The notes under the pieces are model-generated. The model was not told the DNA's origin, ran no database searches, and saw only the letters and a list, made by a program, of their open reading frames with translations. Position numbers and translations under genes: made by a program. From Paracoccaceae bacterium (GTDB taxonomy: Bacteria > Pseudomonadota > Alphaproteobacteria > Rhodobacterales > Rhodobacteraceae), in NCBI GenBank assembly GCA_003535335.1, contig DOHJ01000083.1, positions 10,086 to 15,566 of the forward strand: 5,481 bases of DNA, given 5' to 3'. Positions 1 through 5,481 of this stretch are shown one piece after another. Position 1 is the stretch's first letter; every line of letters begins with the position of its first letter.

Positions 1-135
1 CAGCTGGACACCTTGGAAGCGGACCTGTTTGAAATCCTGCCCGAGCTGGGCTTTGATCTGGAACAGGGTGATAATGAACCAAGGATCAAGAAAGACGACA
101 AAGTGGTGCAAATATCGGCCAAACCGGCCGAGTAA
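1..135 (+). CDS. C-terminal fragment of an unidentified acidic protein
   Basis: An open frame runs from the left edge to a TAA at 133-135, giving 44 residues that begin QLDTLEADLF and end SAKPAE. The start lies outside the window. The fragment is rich in Asp and Glu over its first 27 residues, then turns basic (RIKKDDK) and ends in a short polar tail. It has no membrane segment, cysteine motif or other signature I recognise. Codon choice resembles that of the neighbouring genes, which supports real coding. A 118-base gap separates it from the PqiA-like gene, so it is probably the end of a separate transcription unit. I cannot assign a function. Confidence 0.6.
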   Translation, partial: QLDTLEADLFEILPELGFDLEQGDNEPRIKKDDKVVQISAKPAE

Positions 136-253
136 GCGACAAGACCTTTTTTGCGCTATTCAAGCATTGTGAAGTCGAAAATTAATGTTAAAATGAAAGC
201 AGGGTATATTTCCACATATATTTTTTCTGTGTTTTCAGGCAAGGTTTTTTATC
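136..253 (+). other. AT-rich intergenic leader upstream of the PqiA-like gene
   Basis: This gap is clearly more AT-rich than the flanking genes. It contains the candidate promoter at 167-194, a short AT-only inverted repeat (tatat 205-209, atata 216-220) followed by six Ts at 221-226, and the likely ribosome binding site AAGG at 241-244. The AT-only stem is too weak to call a terminator. An ORF that starts inside this gap and overlaps the PqiA-like gene in another frame has no family resemblance and was left out. Confidence 0.5.
167..194 (+). promoter_or_regulatory. Candidate sigma-70-type promoter for the pqiA-like/radA/cvpA operon
   Basis: TTGTGA at 167-172 (four of six matches to TTGACA) and TAAAAT at 189-194 (five of six matches to TATAAT) are 16 bases apart. 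Transcription would start near 200, leaving an untranslated leader of about 50 bases before the GTG at 254. The position is sensible because no other intergenic gap of useful size occurs until after cvpA. This is a match by eye only, in AT-rich DNA where chance matches are common. Confidence 0.35.
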
Positions 254-715
254 GTGCGCAATCTATTAAAAGTGGCCAATCTTTGCCTGATCATCCTGTT
301 CCCCATCGCTTGGTTTGCACCACTGCTGCGGGCCGGAGTTTTGGGCGAAATGATGCCCTACTTCTTTGATTTAAATGAAATATCAGTCATTACCGGCCTA
401 CAATCCATGTGGCAAGCAGATGTGCTTATGGCCCTGCTGGTCACGTTTTTTGCAATTTTTGCCCCTTACATGAAAACCATCGGATTGGCCTTGATCCATT
501 TCCATCTGTTGCACCGCAAGGTTCTGCCGGTGCTGCATTTACTGGGAAAACTGGCGATGGCCGATATTTTCCTGATCGCGCTTTATCTGGTGGTGGCCAA
601 AGGTATCGGCGTTGGCAAAGTTGAAACCGCGTGGGGTTTATATTTGTTCACGGCCTGCATTCTGGCCTCATTGGCAATTTCCTTTGCCACCGGAAAACCC
701 AAAAACCGCGCTTGA
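254..715 (+). CDS. PqiA-like (paraquat-inducible protein A family) small inner-membrane protein
   Basis: This 153-residue protein has four predicted membrane segments at about residues 5-25, 53-78, 97-118 and 126-146. Its second half follows the PqiA domain pattern: P71 and K74 at the end of helix two, a loop with HRK, then KLAMADIF (99-106) leading helix three, and a WGLY-type motif (127-130) opening helix four. E. coli PqiA has two such domains plus zinc-ribbon cysteines; this protein is one domain without the ribbon. Family members are inner-membrane partners of MCE proteins in lipid transport across the envelope, but no MCE gene is visible here. The start is GTG at 254, preceded by AAGG (241-244) at nine bases; an in-frame stop at 194-196 and no better start limit alternatives. 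It appears to be the first gene of an operon with radA, whose ATG lies 30 bases after this stop. Confidence 0.8.
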   Translation: MRNLLKVANLCLIILFPIAWFAPLLRAGVLGEMMPYFFDLNEISVITGLQSMWQADVLMALLVTFFAIFAPYMKTIGLALIHFHLLHRKVLPVLHLLGKLAMADIFLIALYLVVAKGIGVGKVETAWGLYLFTACILASLAISFATGKPKNRA

Positions 716-745
716 TCTGTGCTCAAAGCTAAGGCAAAAGAGGCC

Positions 746-2110
746 ATGGCAAAAGCAAACACCTTTACCTGCAATTCCTGCGGCGCGTCCTCGAATAAAT
801 GGTCGGGGCGTTGCGAGGCCTGCGGGCAATGGAATTCAATCATCGAAGAAGCGCCGCTTTCAGCCGGTCCTGCGAAAAAATCACTGGGTGGCAAACGGGG
901 CCGCGCCATTCACCTGACGGATTTATCCAGCAGCGAAACCCCGCCGCCGCGCACCCTGTCGGGCATGGCCGAACTTGATCGCGTGCTTGGTGGTGGCTTG
1001 GTGCCATCTTCGGCCGCGCTGGTTGGCGGTGATCCGGGCATTGGGAAATCCACCCTGCTTTTGCAAGCCGCAGCCAGTTTTGCCCACAAGGGGCTAAAGG
1101 TGATTTATGTTTCAGGCGAAGAAGCCAGCGCCCAAGTGCGCATGCGGGCCGACCGTCTGGGCCTGCGCGATGCCCCGGTTCAGCTGGCCAATGAAACCAA
1201 TTTGCGCGATATTTTAACCACGCTTGAGGCCGAAAAACCCGATCTGGCCATCATCGATTCCATTCAAACCATGTGGGCCGATAATGTCGACAGCGCACCG
1301 GGATCGGTGTCACAGGTGCGCAGTGCCGCCCACGAGCTGACCACATTTGCCAAGCGGCGAAATATGTCGGTGGTGCTGGTTGGCCATGTCACCAAAGACG
1401 GCCAGATTGCCGGCCCCCGCGTGATTGAACACATGGTCGACACCGTGCTTTATTTTGAAGGCGAGCGTGGTCACCAGTTTCGCATTCTGCGCGCCGTTAA
1501 AAACCGTTTTGGACCGGCGGACGAAATTGGCGTTTTCGAAATGACCGGCGCTGGCCTGTCCGAGGTCAACAACCCGTCAGCCCTGTTTCTATCCGAGCGC
1601 GACAAACCGGCCCCCGGATCTGTGGTGTTTTCCGGCATCGAGGGCACCCGCCCGGTTTTATGCGAGCTACAAGCGCTGGTTGCACCGTCACCCCACAGTC
1701 AGCCGCGCCGCGCCGTTGTGGGTTGGGATGGCGGGCGTTTGGCAATGATCCTTGCGGTGCTAGAGGCGCGCTGCGGCATCCCGTTTACCGGTCTTGATGT
1801 TTATCTGAATGTGGCCGGCGGCATGCGCATTTCCGAGCCGGCCGCCGATCTGGCTGTTGCAGCGGCGCTACTTTCGGCCAGAGAAGATACAGCATTGCCA
1901 GCTGATACTGTGGTTTTTGGCGAAATTAGCCTATCAGGGGCTTTAAGGCCTGTAAATCAAACTGATAATCGCTTAAAAGAGGCGGCAAAGCTTGGATTTT
2001 CAGGTGCAATTGTGCCAGAAGGTAGCAAAACGGCGACCAAAAGCGGGTTAAAAATTCAGCAAATGTCGGATCTGACCGGTTTTGTTGGCGATATTTTCGG
2101 GGCCGGTTAA
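746..2110 (+). CDS. radA: DNA repair and recombination ATPase RadA (Sms)
   Basis: RadA is a RecA-related hexameric helicase that drives branch migration during homologous recombination and helps process stalled forks. All family parts are visible in this 454-residue protein: an N-terminal C4 zinc finger (C9, C12, C23, C26), Walker A GDPGIGKST (95-103), Walker B LAIID ending at D171, the RadA-specific KNRFG motif (252-256), and a C-terminal Lon-protease-like domain with the GGMRISEPAADLA stretch. Length is close to that of E. coli RadA. I chose ATG 746 over an in-frame GTG at 719 because the protein then begins MAKANTFTC, as family members do, although the ribosome binding site is poor (AAGG at 731-734 is 11 bases away; AGAGG at 739-743 is only two). 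The GTG start would add nine residues. The gene lies between the PqiA-like gene and cvpA on the same strand. Codon use shifts to AT-rich choices around 1865-2060. Confidence 0.97.
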   Translation: MAKANTFTCNSCGASSNKWSGRCEACGQWNSIIEEAPLSAGPAKKSLGGKRGRAIHLTDLSSSETPPPRTLSGMAELDRVLGGGLVPSSAALVGGDPGIGKSTLLLQAAASFAHKGLKVIYVSGEEASAQVRMRADRLGLRDAPVQLANETNLRDILTTLEAEKPDLAIIDSIQTMWADNVDSAPGSVSQVRSAAHELTTFAKRRNMSVVLVGHVTKDGQIAGPRVIEHMVDTVLYFEGERGHQFRILRAVKNRFGPADEIGVFEMTGAGLSEVNNPSALFLSERDKPAPGSVVFSGIEGTRPVLCELQALVAPSPHSQPRRAVVGWDGGRLAMILAVLEARCGIPFTGLDVYLNVAGGMRISEPAADLAVAAALLSAREDTALPADTVVFGEISLSGALRPVNQTDNRLKEAAKLGFSGAIVPEGSKTATKSGLKIQQMSDLTGFVGDIFGAG

Positions 2111-2125
2111 CGGTCAATACATGCC

Positions 2126-2130
2126 AGGAG
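2126..2130 (+). promoter_or_regulatory. Ribosome binding site that sets the cvpA GTG start
   Basis: AGGAG at 2126-2130 sits seven bases before the GTG at 2138. It is one of the best Shine-Dalgarno matches in the window and supports the non-ATG start of cvpA. Confidence 0.75.
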
Positions 2131-2137
2131 AGAATGC

Positions 2138-2704
2138 GTGGAAGGTTTTACTATTATTGACGGTGTTGTCGCCGTTATCATTATTATTTCGGCCCTATTG
2201 GCCTATTCGCGCGGTTTTGTACGTGAATCTCTGGCCATTGCTGGCTGGATTGGTGCCGCAATTCTTGCCTTTGTGTTTGCCGGTCATGCCGAGCCGTTAA
2301 TCCGTGAAATTCCGGTTTTGGGTGGCTTTATCCGGGACAGCTGCGAATTGTCACGCATTGCCGCATTTTTTGCGGTGTTTGTTGTCGGTCTGATTCTGAT
2401 GTCCTTTATCACCCCGCTGTTTTCCTCGATCATTCAACGATCCGCCTTGGGCGGCATTGATCAGGGGCTTGGTTTTTTGTTTGGCGTTGCCCGTGGTGCG
2501 CTTTTGGTCGGGGTTGCCTTGGTGGTTTATGACCGCATCATCACCGACCAGAATATCCCGATGATTGACGACAGCCGCACGGCCCGGATTTTTGCCCGCA
2601 TGCAAGACAGCATCGACGAAACCATCCCGCAAGATGCGCCGGGCTGGATCACCCAGCGTTATGAACAACTTGTCGGCGATTGCAGCAAACCTGCGTCGCA
2701 ATAG
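2138..2704 (+). CDS. cvpA: CvpA family inner-membrane protein
   Basis: The 188-residue protein has four hydrophobic segments at about residues 6-24, 30-50, 71-94 and 106-130, then a soluble polar tail of about 55 residues. The opening MEGFTIIDGVV, the AYSRGFVRES motif after helix one, and GGIDQGLGFLFGVARG before helix four are typical of CvpA. The family was named for a requirement in colicin V production in E. coli; its basic role is thought to concern the envelope and is not settled. The GTG start has a strong ribosome binding site. It begins 27 bases after the radA stop, so it is probably the last gene of the operon, which ends at the terminator downstream. In E. coli cvpA lies directly upstream of purF. 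The same order holds here, but a terminator divides the two genes. Confidence 0.93.
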   Translation: MEGFTIIDGVVAVIIIISALLAYSRGFVRESLAIAGWIGAAILAFVFAGHAEPLIREIPVLGGFIRDSCELSRIAAFFAVFVVGLILMSFITPLFSSIIQRSALGGIDQGLGFLFGVARGALLVGVALVVYDRIITDQNIPMIDDSRTARIFARMQDSIDETIPQDAPGWITQRYEQLVGDCSKPASQ

Positions 2705-2742
2705 ATTGTAAAACCGGTTATGGTTTGGATTTAAATCAACAC

Positions 2743-2778
2743 AAACCGCCCATCAGATGAGTGACAGGGCGGTTTTTT
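2743..2778 (+). terminator. Rho-independent terminator after cvpA
   Basis: AAACCGCCC (2743-2751) pairs perfectly with GGGCGGTTT (2767-2775) around a 15-base loop, and the right arm runs into six Ts (2773-2778). It lies 38 bases after the cvpA stop and 52 bases before purF, so it should end most transcription of the upstream operon before purF. The reverse orientation also has an A/T tail (AAA before the left arm), but it is too short for a strong reverse terminator. Confidence 0.9.
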
Positions 2779-2830
2779 CAACCTATGTATACGGCAAATC
2801 TACTGCCATGGGATTCGGAGCACCGCCAAT
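2779..2830 (+). other. purF leader without a convincing promoter
   Basis: The 52 bases between the terminator and the purF ATG contain GGAG at 2817-2820, ten bases before the ATG, which is a usable ribosome binding site. A TATGTA at 2783-2788 could be a -10 box, but the matching -35 position falls in the terminator hairpin and does not resemble TTGACA. I see no riboswitch-like or operator-like structure. How purF is transcribed is therefore not clear from the sequence: read-through past the terminator or a weak promoter are both possible. Confidence 0.4.
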
Positions 2831-4294
2831 ATGCACAATATACCGCCAAGCCAGCCGTTTGATGATGATAAGCTAAAAGAGGAATGCGGCGTTTTCGGCG
2901 TTATTGGCCTTCCCGAAGCTGCAAATTTCACCGCCCTTGGATTGCACGCGCTGCAACATCGTGGCCAAGAAGCCTGCGGCATTGTCAGCTATGATTCGCA
3001 ACACGGCTTTAATTCGGCCCACAGATTTGGGCTGGTACGCGATAATTTCACCAAATCCAGCCTGCTTAACACCCTGCCCGGCCCGATTGCAATTGGTCAC
3101 GTGCGCTACTCCACATCCGGCAAAAAAGACGCGGTTATTCGTGATGTACAGCCGTTTTTAGGCGAATTTTCATTGGGCAGCGCCGCCATCGCCCATAATG
3201 GCAACCTGACCAATGCCGTTGCGCTGCGTCGCGAGCTGATTGAAAAAGGTGCGATTTTTCAATCCGGATCCGACAGCGAATGTATCATCCACCTGATTGC
3301 CCGCAGTTTCCAAAACACGATCCCCGAACGCATGAAAGACGCGCTGCGCCGGGTTGAAGGTGCCTTTGCAATTGTTGCAATGACCCGCACAAAATTGATC
3401 GGCGTGCGCGATGCCTTGGGAATTCGCCCGCTGGTGCTGGGTAAAATTGGCGATAGCTGCTGGGTGCTGGCCTCGGAAACCTGCGCCCTGGATATTATCG
3501 GGGCCGATTTTGTGCGCGAAATCGATGCCGGTGAAATGGTGGTGATCACCAAGGAAGGTGTGCAAAGCCACCGCCCGTTTGCGCCGGCCAGACCGCGCCC
3601 CTGCATCTTTGAGCAGGTCTATTTTTCGCGCCCCGACAGCATTGTTGAAGGCCGGTCCGTCTATGAAACCCGCCGCCAGATCGGGGTGGAACTGGCCCGC
3701 GAACATCCGGTCGAGGCTGATTTGATTTGTCCGGTTCCCGACAGCGGCACACCGGCCGCCGTCGGGTTTGCCCACGAAAGCGGCATTCCGTTCGAGCTGG
3801 GAATTACCCGCAATCAATACACCGGCCGTACCTTTATTGAACCGACGGCCAGCATCCGAAATATGGGCGTACTGCTAAAACTGAATGTAAACAAGGCGTT
3901 GATCAAAGGAAAGCGCGTGGTTTTGGTGGATGATAGTGTGGTGCGCGGCACCACATCGCGTAAAATCAAGGAAATGATCCTAAAGGCCGGTGCCGCCGAA
4001 GTACATTTCCGGATTGCTTCGCCGCCAGTCAAATGGCCCGATTTTTACGGCGTCGACACGCCCGATCAGGCGCAATTGCTGGCCGCCACCATGACGCTTG
4101 AGGAAATGCGGGCGCATCTGGGGGTGGATAGTTTGAAATTTATCTCGCTGGATGGTCTGTACCGTGCTGCGGGTCACCCAAACGGGCGCGACAACGAAAA
4201 TCCGCAATATTGCGATTCCAGTTTTTCGGGCGACTATCCGGTTATGCCAACGGACATGATCGAAAAGGGATTTGCGCTGCAAGCCGCGGAATAG
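2831..4294 (+). CDS. purF: Amidophosphoribosyltransferase (glutamine PRPP amidotransferase)
   Basis: PurF makes 5-phosphoribosylamine from PRPP and glutamine, the first committed step of purine synthesis. The 487-residue protein has an N-terminal glutamine amidohydrolase domain: nucleophile C19 in EECGVFGV, R92 in GHVRYST, N123-G124 in AHNGN, and D148 in GSDSE. A C-terminal phosphoribosyltransferase domain carries the PRPP loop VVLVDDSVVRGTTS (363-376). C19 follows 18 residues, so a propeptide must be removed to free the catalytic cysteine, as in the Bacillus subtilis type. That type binds a [4Fe-4S] cluster through four cysteines. Here C258 (PCIFEQ) and C461 (QYC) fit two of them, but the other two positions read D404 (WPDFYG) and S464 (CDSSF), so a normal cluster is unlikely. 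The start is ATG 2831 with GGAG ten bases upstream. The DUF1284 gene follows after six bases. Confidence 0.97.
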   Translation: MHNIPPSQPFDDDKLKEECGVFGVIGLPEAANFTALGLHALQHRGQEACGIVSYDSQHGFNSAHRFGLVRDNFTKSSLLNTLPGPIAIGHVRYSTSGKKDAVIRDVQPFLGEFSLGSAAIAHNGNLTNAVALRRELIEKGAIFQSGSDSECIIHLIARSFQNTIPERMKDALRRVEGAFAIVAMTRTKLIGVRDALGIRPLVLGKIGDSCWVLASETCALDIIGADFVREIDAGEMVVITKEGVQSHRPFAPARPRPCIFEQVYFSRPDSIVEGRSVYETRRQIGVELAREHPVEADLICPVPDSGTPAAVGFAHESGIPFELGITRNQYTGRTFIEPTASIRNMGVLLKLNVNKALIKGKRVVLVDDSVVRGTTSRKIKEMILKAGAAEVHFRIASPPVKWPDFYGVDTPDQAQLLAATMTLEEMRAHLGVDSLKFISLDGLYRAAGHPNGRDNENPQYCDSSFSGDYPVMPTDMIEKGFALQAAE

Positions 4295-4300
4295 GTTGTG

Positions 4301-4774
4301 ATGCAGGATTTTCATCGTTCTTTGGTTCCTGTGCATTTTCGCCCGCATCATTTTTTATGTGCGCTTGGTTATGCCGGCAAAGGTTATTCTGAAAGCTTTA
4401 CCGCCAATATGACCGCCATTGTGCAACAGTGTTTACGCGCGCAAGGTGGGGAAAACACGCTGATTATGGTGGTCGGGGCGCTGGATGATATTTGCGGGGC
4501 TTGCCCGAAACGGCGCGGCATCATTTGCGCCAATCAGAAAAAAGTAACCGATCTTGACGCGCGACATGCTGCAGCACTTGACTTACGGATTGGTGAAATT
4601 CTGACTTGGGGTGAGGCATTGCAGCGTATCAAGACCCATGTTTATCCCGACGATCTGCAACAAATCTGCAAAGGTTGTCAGTGGCTGGAGCTTGGTCTTT
4701 GCCAAAAATCGGTAAGTCGCTTGCACAACGAAAAAACGCCGCCCCAGTCTGGGACGGCGTTAATTCCAATCTAA
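4301..4774 (+). CDS. DUF1284 family cysteine-rich protein, function unknown
   Basis: The 157-residue protein opens with the DUF1284 signature: FRPHHFLC (13-20) followed by GKGYS (26-30), and later DDIC (62-65). It is soluble, with no signal peptide or membrane segment. Seven cysteines stand out: C20, then C65-x2-C68-x7-C76, then C123-x2-C126-x7-C134. The repeated spacing suggests metal or iron-sulfur binding, which is my inference. The last 23 residues after C134 are polar and include a stretch encoded by the bioY terminator, so the tail is probably not part of the conserved fold. ATG 4301 is chosen over the adjacent in-frame GTG at 4298 because AGG at 4293-4295, overlapping the purF stop, gives suitable spacing. 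The tight junction points to co-transcription and coupled translation with purF. No biochemical role is known to me. Confidence 0.82.
   Translation: MQDFHRSLVPVHFRPHHFLCALGYAGKGYSESFTANMTAIVQQCLRAQGGENTLIMVVGALDDICGACPKRRGIICANQKKVTDLDARHAAALDLRIGEILTWGEALQRIKTHVYPDDLQQICKGCQWLELGLCQKSVSRLHNEKTPPQSGTALIPI
4731..4761 (-). terminator. Rho-independent terminator of bioY, inside the DUF1284 coding end
   Basis: On the minus strand AACGCCGTCCCA (4761-4750) pairs with TGGGGCGGCGTT (4746-4735) around a three-base loop; the 12-base stem has one A-C mismatch. It is followed by TTTTTT (4736-4731, partly within the stem). It lies 27 bases beyond the bioY stop, the expected place for its terminator. On the plus strand the hairpin is followed only by AATTCC rather than a T run, so it should work poorly for purF-DUF1284 transcripts. 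The hairpin encodes roughly residues 144-154 of the DUF1284 protein. Confidence 0.85.
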
Positions 4775-4788
4775 AAGATGCTTGTTAA

Positions 4789-5367
4789 TCAGGTGTTTTT
4801 GCGCGATTTCAGCGCCGCCCAGCCACCAGCCACAATCAATGCCGCAATCAGTGATTTAACCACACCACCAACCAAGAATGGATAGGCACCGGCATTAAGC
4901 GCACCGTTCAAATCCAGCGAAGGCAGAACAGCCCAAAGCACCAAAACACCAGGCACAAACAACAGCATTGATGGGATGAAAGCCGCTACAAATAGCCGCA
5001 AAATGCCACGGGACAGACCGCGCTCAACCAACCAGCCAGTTATATAGGCCATGGCAATAAAGCCCCAGAGAAAACCTGCAGTCGGCCCCATCAGCTTAAT
5101 AAAACCGGCGCTGCCACCGGCAAAAACCGGCATGCCAACTGCTCCAGCAGCAAGATAGGCAACCAAAGTCAGCGCAGCCATCCGGGCACCGTATGTCAGG
5201 CCAATCACCGAAATAGCCAGCGTTTGCAGTGTCATGGGCACCGGAAACATCGGCACTTCTGCCTGTGCAGCAATACCTACGGCTAGCACGCCAAATACAA
5301 CCATTACCAGTTTTTTAAGCAGGCTGTCAGACCCGGTTAGCGCTTTTGAAAGGACTGCATCTCTCAT
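4789..5367 (-). CDS. bioY: Biotin transporter BioY, substrate-binding subunit of an ECF transporter
   Basis: BioY binds biotin in the inner membrane. With the shared ECF energising module (ATPase plus EcfT/BioN) it carries out high-affinity uptake, and some BioY proteins are reported to work without it. The 192-residue protein is almost wholly hydrophobic with about six membrane segments. Family motifs are PVPMTLQ (42-48), GMPVFAGG (78-85) and GPTAGFLWGF (94-103). Length is normal. The ATG is preceded by AGAAGGA (5382-5376 on the minus strand) at eight bases. The gene is convergent with purF-DUF1284 and has its own terminator downstream, so bioM and bioN cannot follow it; they could lie only elsewhere. 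The empty 114 bases upstream with a candidate promoter suggest a single-gene transcript. Confidence 0.94.
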   Translation of the reverse strand: MRDAVLSKALTGSDSLLKKLVMVVFGVLAVGIAAQAEVPMFPVPMTLQTLAISVIGLTYGARMAALTLVAYLAAGAVGMPVFAGGSAGFIKLMGPTAGFLWGFIAMAYITGWLVERGLSRGILRLFVAAFIPSMLLFVPGVLVLWAVLPSLDLNGALNAGAYPFLVGGVVKSLIAALIVAGGWAALKSRKNT

Positions 5368-5375
5368 ATGTTTAT

Positions 5376-5382
5376 TCCTTCT
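5376..5382 (-). promoter_or_regulatory. Ribosome binding site of bioY
   Basis: AGAAGGA on the minus strand ends eight bases before the bioY ATG. It fixes the start at 5367. Confidence 0.75.
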
Positions 5383-5400
5383 GGTAAATTACGTTAGGCC

Positions 5401-5430
5401 ATTTTTCTGCTTCCCAAGACTTAAAGTCAA
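5401..5430 (-). promoter_or_regulatory. bioY: Candidate bioY promoter
   Basis: Reading the minus strand, TTGACT (5430-5425, five of six matches to TTGACA) and AAAAAT (5406-5401, four of six matches to TATAAT) are separated by 18 bases. Transcription would begin near 5394, giving a leader of about 27 bases that contains only the ribosome binding site. The -35 is good and the -10 is mediocre. It is the only reasonable pair I see upstream of bioY. Confidence 0.4.
5418..5428. repeat. Small perfect dyad overlapping the bioY -35 box
   Basis: GACTT and AAGTC flank one central base, giving an 11-base palindrome that overlaps the candidate -35 hexamer. Such a position would suit a repressor site, but the dyad is short and could be chance. 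It does not resemble the alphaproteobacterial BioR box (consensus near TTATCTATAA), and no BioR-like box is visible between 5368 and 5481. Confidence 0.2.
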
Positions 5431-5481
5431 GCCAAAAACGCTTGCTTTCAGTGCGCTAAAATGGGATTGGCTTTGGTATGA

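Noticed and set aside
115..152. Hairpin TCGGCC (115-120) / GGCCGA (126-131) with a T run at 147-152, as a terminator for the left-edge gene
   Set aside because: The stem is only six bases, lies inside the coding end, and the T run begins 15 bases after it, too far for an intrinsic terminator.
719..745. GTG 719 as the radA start
   Set aside because: It has no ribosome binding site and would add nine lysine- and alanine-rich residues before the conserved family N-terminus that begins at ATG 746.
583..909. Minus-strand open frame across the junction of the PqiA-like gene and radA
   Set aside because: It overlaps two well-supported genes and its translation has no recognisable domain.
2706..2736. 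TTGTAA and TTAAAT just after cvpA as a promoter for purF
   Set aside because: The spacing is about 19 bases, the match is weak, and any transcript would run straight into the strong terminator at 2743-2778.
3170..3817. Long minus-strand open frame opposite purF (215 codons)
   Set aside because: It lies wholly within the purF coding region, has no family resemblance or ribosome binding site, and is explained by the codon bias of purF.
5428..5444. Inverted repeat CAAGC / GCTTG upstream of the bioY -35 box
   Set aside because: Only five base pairs around a seven-base loop; such repeats arise easily by chance and nothing else supports it.

Overview
The window looks like a chromosomal, housekeeping segment of an alphaproteobacterium with a roughly balanced, slightly GC-leaning base composition. 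The evidence is the neighbourhood radA - cvpA - purF, a CvpA N-terminus and a PurF C-terminus of the kind I associate with that class, and the overall codon use. I cannot name a genus from the sequence alone.

Layout, left to right. (1) Positions 1-135 hold the last 44 codons of an unidentified acidic protein. (2) A 118-base AT-rich gap carries a candidate promoter. (3) An apparent operon follows: a small single-domain PqiA-like membrane protein (254-715), the DNA repair ATPase RadA (746-2110) and the membrane protein CvpA (2138-2704), with gaps of about 30 bases or less. (4) A strong Rho-independent terminator (2743-2778) closes that operon. (5) purF (2831-4294), the first committed enzyme of purine synthesis, is followed six bases later by a small cysteine-rich DUF1284 protein (4301-4774), probably translated in a coupled way. 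(6) On the opposite strand, bioY (4789-5367), the biotin-binding subunit of an ECF transporter, converges on the DUF1284 gene. The bioY terminator lies inside the 3' end of the DUF1284 coding region. (7) The right edge (5368-5481) holds the bioY ribosome binding site, a candidate promoter and a small dyad.

Functionally the genes cover membrane and envelope roles (PqiA-like, CvpA), recombination repair (RadA), purine synthesis (PurF) and biotin uptake (BioY). I see no mobile element, CRISPR array, tRNA or rRNA gene, and no clear sign of a new multi-gene system. The points most worth a second look are: a PurF that keeps a propeptide but has only two of the four cysteines expected for the family's iron-sulfur cluster; a repeated CX2CX7C pattern in the DUF1284 protein; a terminator hairpin that doubles as DUF1284 coding sequence; and a local shift in codon use near the end of radA.
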